Part shown: in pieces, positions 11,109-22,200 of the stretch
Position numbering within the stretch: position 1 is the first letter of the stretch
Layout: each line of letters begins with the position of its first letter
NCBI GenBank assembly: GCA_029339195.1
Contig: JAPTJF010000565.1
Span: 1 to 35,470, forward strand
Direction of reading: 5' to 3'
DNA length: 35,470 nucleotides
Origin: Micractinium sp. NFX-FRZ
Lineage: Eukaryota > Chlorophyta > Trebouxiophyceae > Chlorellales > Chlorellaceae
Translations under genes and position numbers: made by a program
The notes under the pieces: model-generated
Told to the model about the DNA's origin: nothing
What the model saw: the letters and a program-made list of their open reading frames with translations, nothing else
The model's database searches: none

Positions 11109-12311
11109 GCATTCGTGAAGGAACTGCGTTTGGGGGTGTGGGGGCAGGAGGCGGGCGGGCGGGCAGGCGGTCCCAAAGGCACCGTCAGGCAGGCAACTGT
11201 CAGCAGGAAGGGACGGACCGCTAATCCAGCACATGAGAAGGATAGTTCTAGGTGGCAAGCTGCCGAGGTGGCAAGCTGCCAGGGCGGCACGTTGGTGGGC
11301 GGTGAGGGTGTTGGCAAGCCTGCTGGCGCCGAGCGCAGGTAGGTGGGCGCGCACGGGTGGCGGCAGCCAGAGTGGGCGGCCAGCGTGGTAGCCGGGCGGC
11401 GTCTCACGGGGCGCTGAAGCGACTCACCCTAGTGCGGAGAAATCCTTTCTTCGCCGACACACATGGCTGTGGGAGCCCCGTCAGCGGGCCGCACCGCCCG
11501 TGTCGGGAATCTGCTGGGGGCCTGCTGTCCACGAGGAATGAGCTCTGAAATGTTGTGGCGATATCCGGAGTTGCCGTTTGTTTGAAGTGCCAGAATGTAC
11601 ACCTTGTGTGCCTGCTGGCGCCTTATGTCTTGGCGCCAGCGCTCTTGTGTATGGGCGTCCCATCATCTGAGCTAATCAGCTGATCATCTGGCCTGCAATG
11701 CATAAGCTGCATGGCCATAACTCTGCCAAAAAAGACCCATCATCCAGAGAATTCAACGCCATTCCCAGCGTGATGCATACGCCGCATCGCAGCGTGGCAG
11801 CTGCAAGGGGCATCGTCAGGCACACAAGTAGTGCGTCACTGCTTGCGGCTGTGCACCAGCACCAGGTGTGTGTGCTCCAGCCCGCATGCCAGCCCCCAGA
11901 ATTTCCTGCATCCAAGGTCATGCAGAACGGGCGGACGTGTGGCACGGAGGGGCTCCGCTCCACTTGACGCGGCCCAGGCAGCGGCGGTTCAATCGCACGG
12001 CCAACGGGCGTGGGAGGGGTGACTCTGTAAGGCTCTCTGCCTGCACCGCGTGCGAACATGCACTCTGTCCCCATCCACCTGCCCCACTGTCTACCTGCAC
12101 CTGTTGTAGCAGTACCTCACCAGCGACTGCCGAGCAACTGGCGTCATGACGCGTCACAGGAAAGGTGTGGCGGCCTGCATCAACTGGCCAGATCTCTTTA
12201 CCAGACACACTTGTGATTGTGTTCACTGCCATAATCACGCTGCAGTGCTTTGCTCGTCCGGTTGGCCCGGTTCTGGGTGCCGGCGCGCGATGGTTGCTCG
12301 CTGAACGCGCC
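11109..12311. promoter_or_regulatory. Divergent intergenic region (PQ-loop gene and subtilase)
   Basis: About 1.2 kb separate the two divergent starts, so both promoters should lie here. A 10-base palindrome ATCAGCTGAT sits at 11675-11684, flanked by ATCATCTG direct repeats. No convincing coding exon was found. Untranslated 5' exons of either gene are possible. Confidence 0.4.
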
Positions 12312-15300
12312 ATGCGGGTCACCGTGCTGTCGGTGGTTATGGCGCTCTCAGGCAAGTCAAGCATGTGTATGTGCATTCATTAGCACCGCAACCAGGGCAG
12401 CGGGCGGCGGTGACCTACAGATGTGGCCGTTTTTTCGCTGACCGCTTGTCTGTTGTCCTTGCTTTCGGTCGTCATGCCTGCAGTGTGTGCAGCAGCAGCG
12501 GCGGCCTCTCCGACAGCCGGGGCGGCAGGCGCCCCACCTCCCGCCAGCGGCGGCACTGGCGGCAGCGACACGGGGCCGCACCTGCGCTTCGCGCCCGGGC
12601 ACGTGCTGGTGCGGCTCAGGTCGCCACAAGCGGCCCGCAGGCGCCACCTGTTTGAAGCAGAGTACAGCGAGGCAGGTCCGCTGCCTGGCGTCGAGCCTGT
12701 GCGGTATGTGGGCACACACCAAGCCACCCCTCTCCCGGCGCCGCCTCCCGCCGGCAAGGTGGGCGCAGCAGCGGCGGCAGCCGTGGCCGCCGCTCCGGCT
12801 GGTGCAGTGCTGCAGCTACGAATCACGGACGGGAGCAGCGTGGAGCAGAAAGTGGCGCAGCTGATGCAGCACCCAGGTTGGGGGACGGGCGGGCGGGGCA
12901 CTGCCTGGCAGGGGTGCCATGCCGGCGCTCCTGCCGCTGCGTACTTCACGTGCAGATGTGCGCTCATGCTGTGGCTGCCGCTGTGAGGCATGGGTGCCCA
13001 GCAGGGCCCCCCCAAATGCTGCACTGCTGGCTCAAGAGCTCACTGCGCCCGCGCTTGCATCCTTAGAGGCGGCAGAAACACACACGTGCACTTTTTCACC
13101 TCGCACCCCTTGCTCACTGCCCGACGCCCCGTTGATGAAACTGCGACTTTTTGCTCCCTTGTCACTATTATTTCCTGCGTCCCGCAGCCGTGGAGCTGGC
13201 AGAACCAGACTTGGCCCGCCGCCTGCTTCTTGCCCCTCCCACCTGGGCCTCTGGCGCAGCACGCACAGCCGCCCAGGCCGCCCAGGCTGCCGCCGCCCCC
13301 GCTGTCGCCCCTGCCGCTGCCGGCTCCCACCTACCCAACGACCCGATGTTTCTCAACTCCCGAAAGATGTGGCACCTTCACCAAGTGGCTGCCCCCCTTG
13401 CCTGGGCCACCACCACTGGGTCGCGTGACGTGAGTTTGACATTGTACTGTTGTACTGCCCCAAGGCGGCCTTGGGTGGCTGGCTGGGTCGCGTGACGTGA
13501 GTTTGACATTGTACTGTTGTACTGCCCAGAGGGCGGCCTTGGGTGGCTGGCTGGGTCAGGGCCATCCAATCGGCTGCCTGGGCAGGCCAACACTGGGTTC
13601 CCGTGATGTCGCGCGGTGTGTGTGGGCGGCAGAGCAGCGTACCGCTAACGTGAGGGGCGGCTGCATGTGCAGCAGAGGGGCATGCTAGCACCAGCGCTTT
13701 GTGCATGCTGGCAAGGCCTCGTCTGGCTGCCTTACCTGGCGTGCAGCCCGCCCTGCCTCGGCCGCCCTGCCGTCCCGCATGCCCACCCTAAGGCGTCCCC
13801 TGCCCTCCCCTGCCCCCGCCAAGCGCAGGTGCGTGTGTGCGTGATTGACACGGGGCTGAGGGCCGACCACGAGGAGTTTTCTGATGGGAGGGTCGTCAAG
13901 GGGTGGAACAGGTGCGCTTACCTCACTTGCCTTGATTATTCCATCAAATTATTTTCAAGACATTGTGTGGGTCTGAGCGCGCCTGCTGGTGGGATGCAGG
14001 TGGGTGGGTGCCTGTGTCTGTACGGGGTATCACTCTTGCCGGCCACCCTGCTGCGGTTGGAGCTTCGACCAGCCATCGCAATCAAAGCGCAACTGTGTCT
14101 GCAGGGCCTGTGCCTGCAGGGCCTGTGCCTGCAGGGCCTGTGTCTGCAAACCTGTATCTGCAAATCCGTGTCTGCAGGGCCTGCTCCACGTGTGGCAGCC
14201 AGAAGGATTACAACGGCGTCAAGCCGCTGCCGGGCACCCCAGCGTACAATAATTACACAGGTGCGCCGACCACCCGGTGGTCCCTGTGTGGCAAGTTGGG
14301 CTGCTGCTATGGGCGGCCCCAAACAGGCGGGGCCACGGTGGATGCAAGCGGCTGCCTGTGGCGCTGCCGTCGCTGGCTGGGGCAGCACGCCAAGCGCCGG
14401 GCGGGCGCCGTAGATCAGCCACACACAGCTCGCGGCTCCCACCCCAGGCGCCTTGTTGACGCACCGCCTTCCTGCTGCCTTGCCCCACCCCCACCCGCAC
14501 ACTGTGAAGATCGGCACGGGCACGGCACCCACGTGGCGGGCACCATTACGGCCGCAACCAACAACTCGCGTGGCGCAGCGGGCGTAGCATGGCACGCCTC
14601 CCTGCTCATCTGCAACGTCATCTCCCCAAACCTCCTCTTCTACACCAGCAGCCTGCTGGACTGCTTCGCCCTGTGCAAGGAGGTGCGTGGGTGCATGTTC
14701 GGGGGTGGGACGTGGGGCGAAAGTGGGAGGCAGCGGCACGGCGTGCGACGGGAGCTAAGAGGGAGTGGTGGCGCGCGGGGCAGAAGCCTGGCGCGCAGCA
14801 GGAAAGTTGCCCCCTCGACCCTGCCTGCAGGAGGGCGCACGCGTGTACAGCAATTCCTACTTCTCAGACTGCGAGGGCCACCCGCCCTGCTACTCCCAGC
14901 TCGAGTTTGACGCAATCCAAGACCTGGGGCAGGGGCCGGGGGGCGCGCTGTTTGTGGCGGCGGCAGGGAACGACGGCAAGAATGTGGACAAGCGGCCACT
15001 GGAGGGCAAGGTCTACCCGGCTTCCTACCAGCTGCCAAACGTGCTGTCCGGTGGGTGGGCAGCTTCCCACCAGCTGCCGCATGTGCTGTGACGTGGGGTG
15101 CTTGCGCTGCCTTGGTTGCTTCTTGCTTGCATTTTTCTCAATCGTTTGTAGTTTGCAGTGCCTGGCGTTGTTCCTTCAAAAGCAACCAACAGGTGCCTGC
15201 TTCCGTGTTGCTTTGTTGCTTCGCAGTGGCGGCAACCGGCCCGGATGACTCCCTGGCTTTCTTCAGCTCTTGGGGCCCGTGAGTGCCTGATCGCCTCCCT

Positions 15301-17611
15301 GCCTGCCCGCCTGCCTGCGTGCCTGGCTCTGGGTGCATGTCCTGCCTGCCCACCTGCCCGCCTGCCTGCCTGCCCGCCTGCTTGCCCGCCCACCTGCCTT
15401 CCTGCCCACCTGCCCGCCTGCCTGCCTGCCCACCTGCCCGCTTGCCCGCCTGCTTGCCCGCCCACCTGCCTGCCTGCCCGCCTGCCTGACCATTTGTCTG
15501 CCTGCCTGCCTGCCTGCTCTGGATGTATGCCCCACCGCGTGTTGCTCTTTGTCATTGTCTTGGCAGGGCCACGGTGCACTTGGGGGCCCCCGGCTTCAAC
15601 ATCACCAGCACCTTTGCTGCTGCCCCAGACAGCTACGCCCAGCTTTCTGGCACCTCCATGGCCTGCCCCGTGGTGGCGGGCGCAGCGGCGCTGCTGTGGG
15701 CCGCCAAGCCGTCGGCCAGCGTCGCCGAAGTGCGGTGAGCGGGTGTGTGCGTGCGTGTGCATGTGTGCTGTGCATGCTGTGGCAGGCCCGGCCGCCCTGC
15801 TCAACAGAAGCAGCAGCGGAGCGGCCAGGCCGTGGGGGCCTGCATTGATTGGGCTTGTATGTGTGCAGTGCAGTGCTCTGGCTGCCACAGGCTGCCCCTC
15901 AATGCTGCCTCTGCTGTGGTGCCGTGGTCATCTGAGAGATGTGCCCCTTCCTCTCCTCCCTCCCTTCCCCCTTGCAGGCAAGCGCTGCTGGGCTCAGTGG
16001 ACCCCGTGCCTGCCCTAAAGGGCAAGGTCATAACTGGGGGCCGGCTGAATGTGGGGCGTGCCATGCTGGCGCTGCTGGGCCTACCACAGCGCGCACAGCA
16101 CTACACTTACGACGTGCTGACGTCGCCCGGCGTGGCCGCCCGGGTCAGCCTGCCACCTGGCGCCCAGTGCGAGGTTACGACACAGAACGCCACGGTCTGC
16201 AGGGACAGGCAAGCCGGGGCGGGAAGGGGCGGACAGCTGGGTGGGCGGCTGCCCAGGTGGCGGCTGCGTGAAGAGTACCACTTGCAGGCGCCTTGCTGCT
16301 GACCAGTCCGCTGCTAAGAGCCTGCCGGCCCAGTCTGCTGGCCCCTTGCTGTGCCATGCTGGTGCCAGCAGCGCCGCCCGACTTGAACAACCTGTCTCAG
16401 CTCAGTGCCTGCAGGTGCCTGTCCTCTGCCTGGTGCTCCTACGCCTTCACCGGCCCCGCCAAGTGAGCGAGGATCAACAGCAGGCAGGGTGGACCAAGGC
16501 CAAGGAGCAGACAGGGACCTGCATGGGGTGGCCTCGCCAAGCACACACACACACTCGTGTGTTCTCACCTTCCATTGTGCTCAACACCTGCTGACCGCTA
16601 CCTGCAGAGGCGGACGCCTGCCAAGGAGCACATTGAGGCCTGCACGGTCTTACTTCTGTCAAGCACACACATGTCTGCCTCGCCTTCCGATTCGCTTAGC
16701 GTTTTCTAAACCAATTCCTGCGCAGCAGACTGCTGTCTGCCAAGCGCAGGCTGACCACCGTCCCTCCGCTTTCCTCCCACCCTTCCTGCCTGCAGCGCGC
16801 TGTCGGCAACTTGCGGTGGCAGCCCTGCCAGCGGCGCCTGCCTGCTTGCCGATGCCACGGCCCAGCTCAGCGTAATTCGAAGCAAGCCAGGCTACAGCAT
16901 GGGCTTCAAGAGAGTAGTGGGGCCTCGGGAGGCTGACGCGCCGCCGCCCCGGCCCTCGCCGCCGCCGCCACAACCGCGGCGCGCCCCGCCGCTCCTGCCC
17001 TCGCCACCGCCGCCGCAGGCACGGCGCGCACCTCCGCCCCAGCCGCCGCCCCGGCCCCCGCCGCTGCCCCCTCTGAGCCCGCCACCACCCAGCCCCCGCG
17101 GGGTCCAGGCGTCAGCAGCGCCCCCGCCCCCGCCACGTGCCCAGCCCACTGCCTCTTCCATCCATTCACCACCACCACCAGTACTACAGCCCCCGCCACT
17201 GCCCGCACAACAGCCATCACCAACACCACCAAGCATACCTCCAGCACCGCCGCCGCCATCACCGTATACGGCTGTTGGGCAGCGGCCGCCGCCCACCCCG
17301 CCGCCGACGCGACCGCCCCCGCCCAGGTGCGCTTTTTGTGCTTGCTTGCGGTAGAGAAGCGTTCAGTGCATGAGACTTGCGGCGCCCTGCTATCTATCTA
17401 TGCCATGTGGCGCCTTGGGTCCACAGTTGTGGCACAACCAATCTACGTGTTTCGAGTTTTTGAAGATGCACACTGCAGGCCCGGAGTTGCCGTGCCGGAG
17501 AGGCATACCCCTCCCCATGCCCTCCCGCCACACCGCAAGTGACCTGCCACACACATGCCCTGCCACACCTGCAGGCCGCTGCCACCTCAGATGCGGCGGC
17601 CGGGGCGGTGA
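12312..17611 (+). CDS. Secreted subtilisin-like serine protease (S8) with proline-rich C-terminal tail
   Basis: Thirteen exons: 12312-12351, 12484-12876, 13188-13429, 13829-13911, 14178-14260, 14510-14682, 14831-15050, 15227-15278, 15567-15734, 15978-16208, 16415-16462, 16796-17326, 17575-17611. They give 766 residues. The signal peptide is MRVTVLSVVMALSVCA. An I9-like propeptide follows (PGHVLVRLRS...VELAEPDLA). The full S8 set is present: D232 in VIDTG, H285 in GHGTHVAGT, oxyanion N385 in AAAGNDG, S459 in SGTSMACPVVAG. A Cys-containing domain lies at about 500-620, and a Ser-Pro-rich extensin-like tail from about 627 to the end. It should be an active secreted protease attached to, or working in, the wall. 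Introns 1 and 10 use GC donors; phase supports both. If the last intron is retained, the protein ends at 17354 instead. Confidence 0.88.
13419..13552 (+). repeat. 67-bp tandem duplication containing a splice donor
   Basis: TCGCGTGACGTGAGTTTGAC, the end of subtilase exon 3 plus its donor (13430), recurs exactly 67 bases later (13488). The following TGTACTGTTGTACTGCCC and GCGGCCTTGGGTGGCTGG are also repeated. Two near-identical donors therefore lie in tandem; using the second would insert 67 bases and shift the frame. Confidence 0.9.
14097..14183 (+). repeat. 15-bp repeats of the acceptor CTGCAGGGCCTG
   Basis: CTGCAGGGCCTGTGC-like units repeat at 15-base steps from about 14099. Two are degraded (CTGCAAACCTGT, CTGCAAATCCGT). 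The final CTGCAG with GGCCTGCTCC is the acceptor used for exon 5 (14178). Because 15 is a codon multiple, each intact upstream CAG could serve as an in-frame alternative acceptor. Confidence 0.75.
15060..15094 (+). repeat. Decayed copy of subtilase exon 7 end
   Basis: The exon end GCTTCCTACCAGCTGCCAAA with CGTGCTGTCC (to 15050) is repeated about 40 bases later as GCTTCCCACCAGCTGCCGCA with TGTGCTGTGA. This is a partial duplicate at the start of the intron. Confidence 0.7.
15285..15525 (+). repeat. CTGCC/CTGCCCGC simple repeat in a subtilase intron
   Basis: About 240 bases of imperfect CTGCCTGC, CCGCCTGC and CCACCTGC units fill most of the intron between exons 8 and 9. It is low-complexity, pyrimidine-biased sequence. 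Confidence 0.85.
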
Positions 17612-17945
17612 CGGTGCCATGCCGCCTGGCGCTTGCTTGTTTCGTTCTTTGATGCCTACAACTTATATGCATTATCCATTCCTGATTTCTACGTATTCTA
17701 CTCGCCACCAACCTTGCCTGCCATTCCTTGAACCAATGACTGCCCTACCTCGCATGAGTCGCTGTGCACGCTGTGCTGCGCTGTGATCCTGCCGCTGCCG
17801 CCGCTGCCCAAACTCACCCCCCTCCGCTCGTAAATACTACTGCATCATTGCTCTCGATATTTCGCTCCAACAAATCTCATGCCAACAGCGCACATTGACT
17901 GACGTAACAGCTCAGTCAAAACCAGTGCGTGCTGGTGCAGATGAG
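17612..17945. other. Convergent intergenic spacer
   Basis: 334 bases separate the stops of the subtilase (+) and the WD40-like gene (-). The sequence is less GC-rich than its surroundings. No TGTAA in the expected direction was found for either gene; the nearest candidate is CGTAAA at 17829. Nothing coding was seen. Confidence 0.45.
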
Positions 17946-19019
17946 CTATGGGCCCCAAGCGTCCCTCAGCTCTTGCAGTGCTGCAGCTGCCTCTGATCCC
18001 ATCCCTGGGAGCCCCAAGCGCAGCAGGGGCGCCCCTGCACACCCCTGAGGGCCTGCCGCCGCCGCCGCAGCTGCAGCAGCAGCAGCAGATGAGGAGGGGC
18101 CAGCCTCTGCTGCCACTGGGTGTGAGGGATGATGCTGCACCAACGACAGCACCGACGCGGCGTGCCCGGCTGGCTGCACTCTGAGCGCCGGCGCCGCGGC
18201 TGACCGCCCCTGCTCCTGCTGCTGACTGGCTGGCTGCGTGCTGCCACTGGGGACCGCACCCCCGCTTGCTGCTGCCGCGCCGGCTGCCTGCTCCTGCTGC
18301 TGCTGCGGCTGGCTGGCTGGCTGCAGCGGGCGCAGGCAGTAGGAGCGGGGGCGGACCTGCCACTCCAGCCGCCCCTGCTGCCGCCCCTCCTGCTGCCCAG
18401 CACCCGCTGACTGCACTGCTGCTGCCGCTGCTGCCAGGCTGGAAGGGTCCATAGCGCGCACAGCGTGCAACACCTGCTGCTGGAAAGCGGCCCCAGGTGG
18501 CAGCATCAATGCCGACGCCTCCCGAAGCCGCTGCCCCTGCTGCTCGGGACCGAAAGGAGCTTTGACTGCCTCGTCAGCACCGCCACGTGGCCGCCGCAGC
18601 GGCAGCAGCCCAGCCTGTTGCAGCAGAGCCTCAAGGGCGGGCGTGCCCGCCTCCTGCTGCTCACCAGCAGCGGCAGCCGTCGACTTGCGTTTGCGCTGCT
18701 GCCGCCCCTGCTTCGTGCCCAGCGGGGCAAACCGCTGCTGCGCAGCGGCTGCTGCTGGGGCGCCCGCCTGCCCCGCCAGCAGCGCCGCCAGCTGCTGCCG
18801 ACGCTGCTCCTGCTGCTGGCGCCGCTCGTGCCGTCGCCGGCGCAGCCAACCCTTGAGCAGCTGCTTGCGCACCGCACGCTGCCGCCGGCGAGCCTCCTTT
18901 GCTGCTGCTGCGTCGGCAGCGCTCCCACCTGCGGAAGCTGAGCCCGCTTTCCTGGCAGAAGAGCCCGCCTGCCCTCTACTGGACCTCCTGGGTTGAGGGC
19001 TACCTCCGCTCTCATCGCC

Positions 19020-19060
<41 letters not shown>

Positions 19061-19223
19061 GGCTGCTGTCGGATTCGTAGCCATCCACCAGCGCCTGCAG
19101 CCGGACCGCAGCATGCACCTCATGCAGCGACATGCCACGCTGCAGGTGCTGCAGCACAGACTGCAGCGTGGCAGCATCCTCTTGTTGCTGTTCCAGCAAA
19201 GGCGCTGCCGCCTGCTCCTGCCG

Positions 19224-19260
<37 letters not shown>

Positions 19261-22200
19261 TGCAGCTGCTGCTGCTGCTGTTCCAGCAGAAGCTGCGCCA
19301 GGGCTGTGTGCAGCGGCAGCTGCACGCTGCTCCCTGCACGTTAAGGGGGATGCAGTGGGGATGACCTGGGTGAGAATGAGAAGCAACCATGCGCCAGCAG
19401 GGCAATGGGAGACGCACCCAAGCGGATAGTCACGGAGGCTATGACATACACATTGTGTACCCTCATTGTGTACCCTCAACTCAAGCTGCCACCAAAAGCC
19501 AAAAGCCGGGCCATGTGGCGGCTCAACTCGGCTGCAAGCCAGCCTGCCAGCTTGGCGCACACAGCAAGCAAGGCAGCAGCAGCTGCAGCAGCGGCCACAC
19601 TCACTGCCGCTCTCCCCCGCTGGCAGCGTCAGCAGCGGGCGCTCGCGGGCGCGCCGCTGGCCGGGGACGCCGTCCTGAGGCAGCAGTCCTGCCTGTAGCA
19701 AGGCAGAGACACGGTAAGCAGGCAGGCAGGCAGATTAGGAGAAGTTATGTCACCTCGACCATTGAAGCGAGAGTGGAAACAGACGCAGGGAGGGTGTTGC
19801 ATTGTCGAGGAGGGTGTTGCATTGTCGAGGAGGGTGGCGCCACCACACAGGTGTTGCATTGTCTGCTCACGACAGCCAAAGCCGCCCACAGTAGTGGCAG
19901 CAGCAGGCATGGCGTGCGCGGCGCGCGCGCTGCCTGCACTACAGCTAGGTGCCCGGCCCGCACAGGCGGCAGGCGCGGGTAGCAGCCAGGGGGGCAGCCA
20001 GGAACTGGCAGCTGTGCCTTACCTGTTGCAGGGTGAGGACTGTGAGGCATGCCCGGGCAGCCGTCAAGCACTTGCGGCAGCAGCCGCACCTCCTGGAGCG
20101 CACGGCGTGGGGAGGAGAGGAGCGGGCACGCGGCATTAAGGATGGGCGGCGGGGGGCGGGCCAGCATTGTACTGCTGCTGGCCCACGTGCTGCAAACCGA
20201 CAGGCAGCACAGAGCACAAGCGAGGCGGGTGCAGCGCAGGCTTGCTAAGCACTGCACCACAGCAGGCACAGCACATTGAAGCGTCATTGAGAAGCAGCCA
20301 CATAACCAGTGGCCCCTTTCTATGCCACTCACTCTAGCTCTCCTGAAGCAACTGCTGCCACCAAAGCCCTGGGCACGCCCCGCACATAAGGCAGCACCGC
20401 TTCCGGCTGCTGGCCTGCTCCCCCTGCTGCTGCTGCCCCTGCTGCCGACGCTGCCTGCCCAGCTCCATCCTCGTCGCTGCTGCTGCCATCGGCTCGGGCA
20501 GCGGGCAACAGCAGCGGCAACGCGGCCGCCTGCTGCTCTTGATGCTGCTGTGCCTGCTGTGGTCGCTCCTGGATCATGGCTAGCGCCACGTCACCATGTG
20601 GAGTCAGGCTGCAAGCAGCAGGCGGGCCAAGGGCGGCAAGCAGCAGGCGTGTCGGGTCATTCCTGGCTGCCCCAATCAACTTGAGAAGCAAGGCAAGCAT
20701 AGCACAAAAACGCTCGAACCAGAGTGCTGGCTGCCTCCTCTCCAACCACACAGCTGCACCGGCTCTCGGCGCCACCGGCCATTCCCGACCATTCCTGGCC
20801 GGTAGCAGTTGCTGAGAGCGCACCTGGCCAGCAGCGGCAGCGGCAGTGCCTGTGCCGTCTGCCAGTCAACCGCGACCGCTGCCAGTCCAGGCATGTGCTG
20901 CTGCTGCTGGCGCTGGTGGCCGGGCAGGGGAAGCTTGGACACCTGCATGGCATGGTGGGCAGAAGCAGAAGCAGAAGCATGAGCATGAGCATGAGCAACA
21001 GGAGCAGCACACAGAGGGGCACAGGGTCTGCGTGCTTGTGGCACTGAACTGGCGATCACACACGCAACCCACCACGTGCAGTAGAGGGGGGCAAACTTCC
21101 GGTGGCTCCTGACTTTTGACCCAGGGTGGCCATTGCTTGCCAGGCCGCTGCCTGCCAGGGACATTGGGCAGCATAGGGAGAAGAAGAGGCACACCATACC
21201 CACTATGCCTGCGTGGCGCTCTGCTCACCTGTATGCATCCGCCGGCAGCCGCCTGCTGCTTGTGCAGCAGCAGGCGCCCCGCTGACAGGCGTTCCGCCAG
21301 CTGCGGCTGCTGCTCAGCTGGCGGCAGCAGCAGCTGCGGCGGGCCGGGGGTGGCGGTCACAGCGGTGCTGCCGCTGGCGGGGTGCCACTGCAGCTGAGGT
21401 GGCAGCGGCAGCGGGGGCGGCGCCCGCAGAGCAGCGGGCACAAGTTCCCTCCCAGCATGCTGCTGCAGGGCTGCCAGCCCACCGTTGGCTGCTGCGCCTG
21501 CTGCGTCTGCTGGCCCCTGCTGCTGCTGCTGGTGCTGCTGGTGCCCAGCAGCCTCCCCGTTTGCTGCAGCACCTTGCTGCTGTGCCTGCTGCGCCTGCTC
21601 TGCCCGCTCCCCTTCCTGCTGCTCCAGCGCCGCCTGCAAGCGCTCCAGCAGCAGGGCAGTACTGCCAGCAGGCCGCTCAATCACCTTGCCATCCCTCGCC
21701 TGCAGCTCGGGTCCCACGCTGTGCACGCTGTGCTGGCACCCCAGCACGCGCCCGCTGCCGCTGCTGCCCGCCACGAGCAGGCCGCCCCACGGCCCGCCCG
21801 CCTGCCGCTCGCCGCCGCCGCCGCCGCCGTCCCCTGCCAGCGCGGCCGGCAGCGGCAGCCAGCGCAGCAGCATGGCAGCCTCAAAATGATGCTGGTCCAT
21901 GGCAGGCTGATCCCAGGAAGCCACCGGCTGCCCAGGGCGGCGCACGTCAAACAGCAGCAGGCGGGAGCTGCTGCCGCGGGCGCCGCCGCTGACCGCCGCC
22001 GCAAGCAGGTGGTCTGGCGAGGCCCCGCCGCCGCCGCCAGCAGCGGCGGGCGGGGGTGCGCAGATGGCGGTGAGGTGTTGGCCCTGAGGGCAGCGCCACA
22101 GCGTGTGCAGGCTGCCGTTGCTGCTGCTGCCGCTGCCGCTGGCTGCTCGGAGGTCCAGCTGGCATAGTTGATCCCGCAGCGCCAGCAGTGCTGCGGGAGG

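Noticed and set aside
12423..12483. A single-exon signal peptide for the subtilase starting at 12423
   Set aside because: That position is GTG, not ATG, and an in-frame stop lies just upstream. The ATG at 12312 with a GC-AG intron gives a signal peptide in the right phase.
15285..15525. CRISPR-like array
   Set aside because: The units are short, irregular CTGCC words with no unique spacers, inside a eukaryotic intron.
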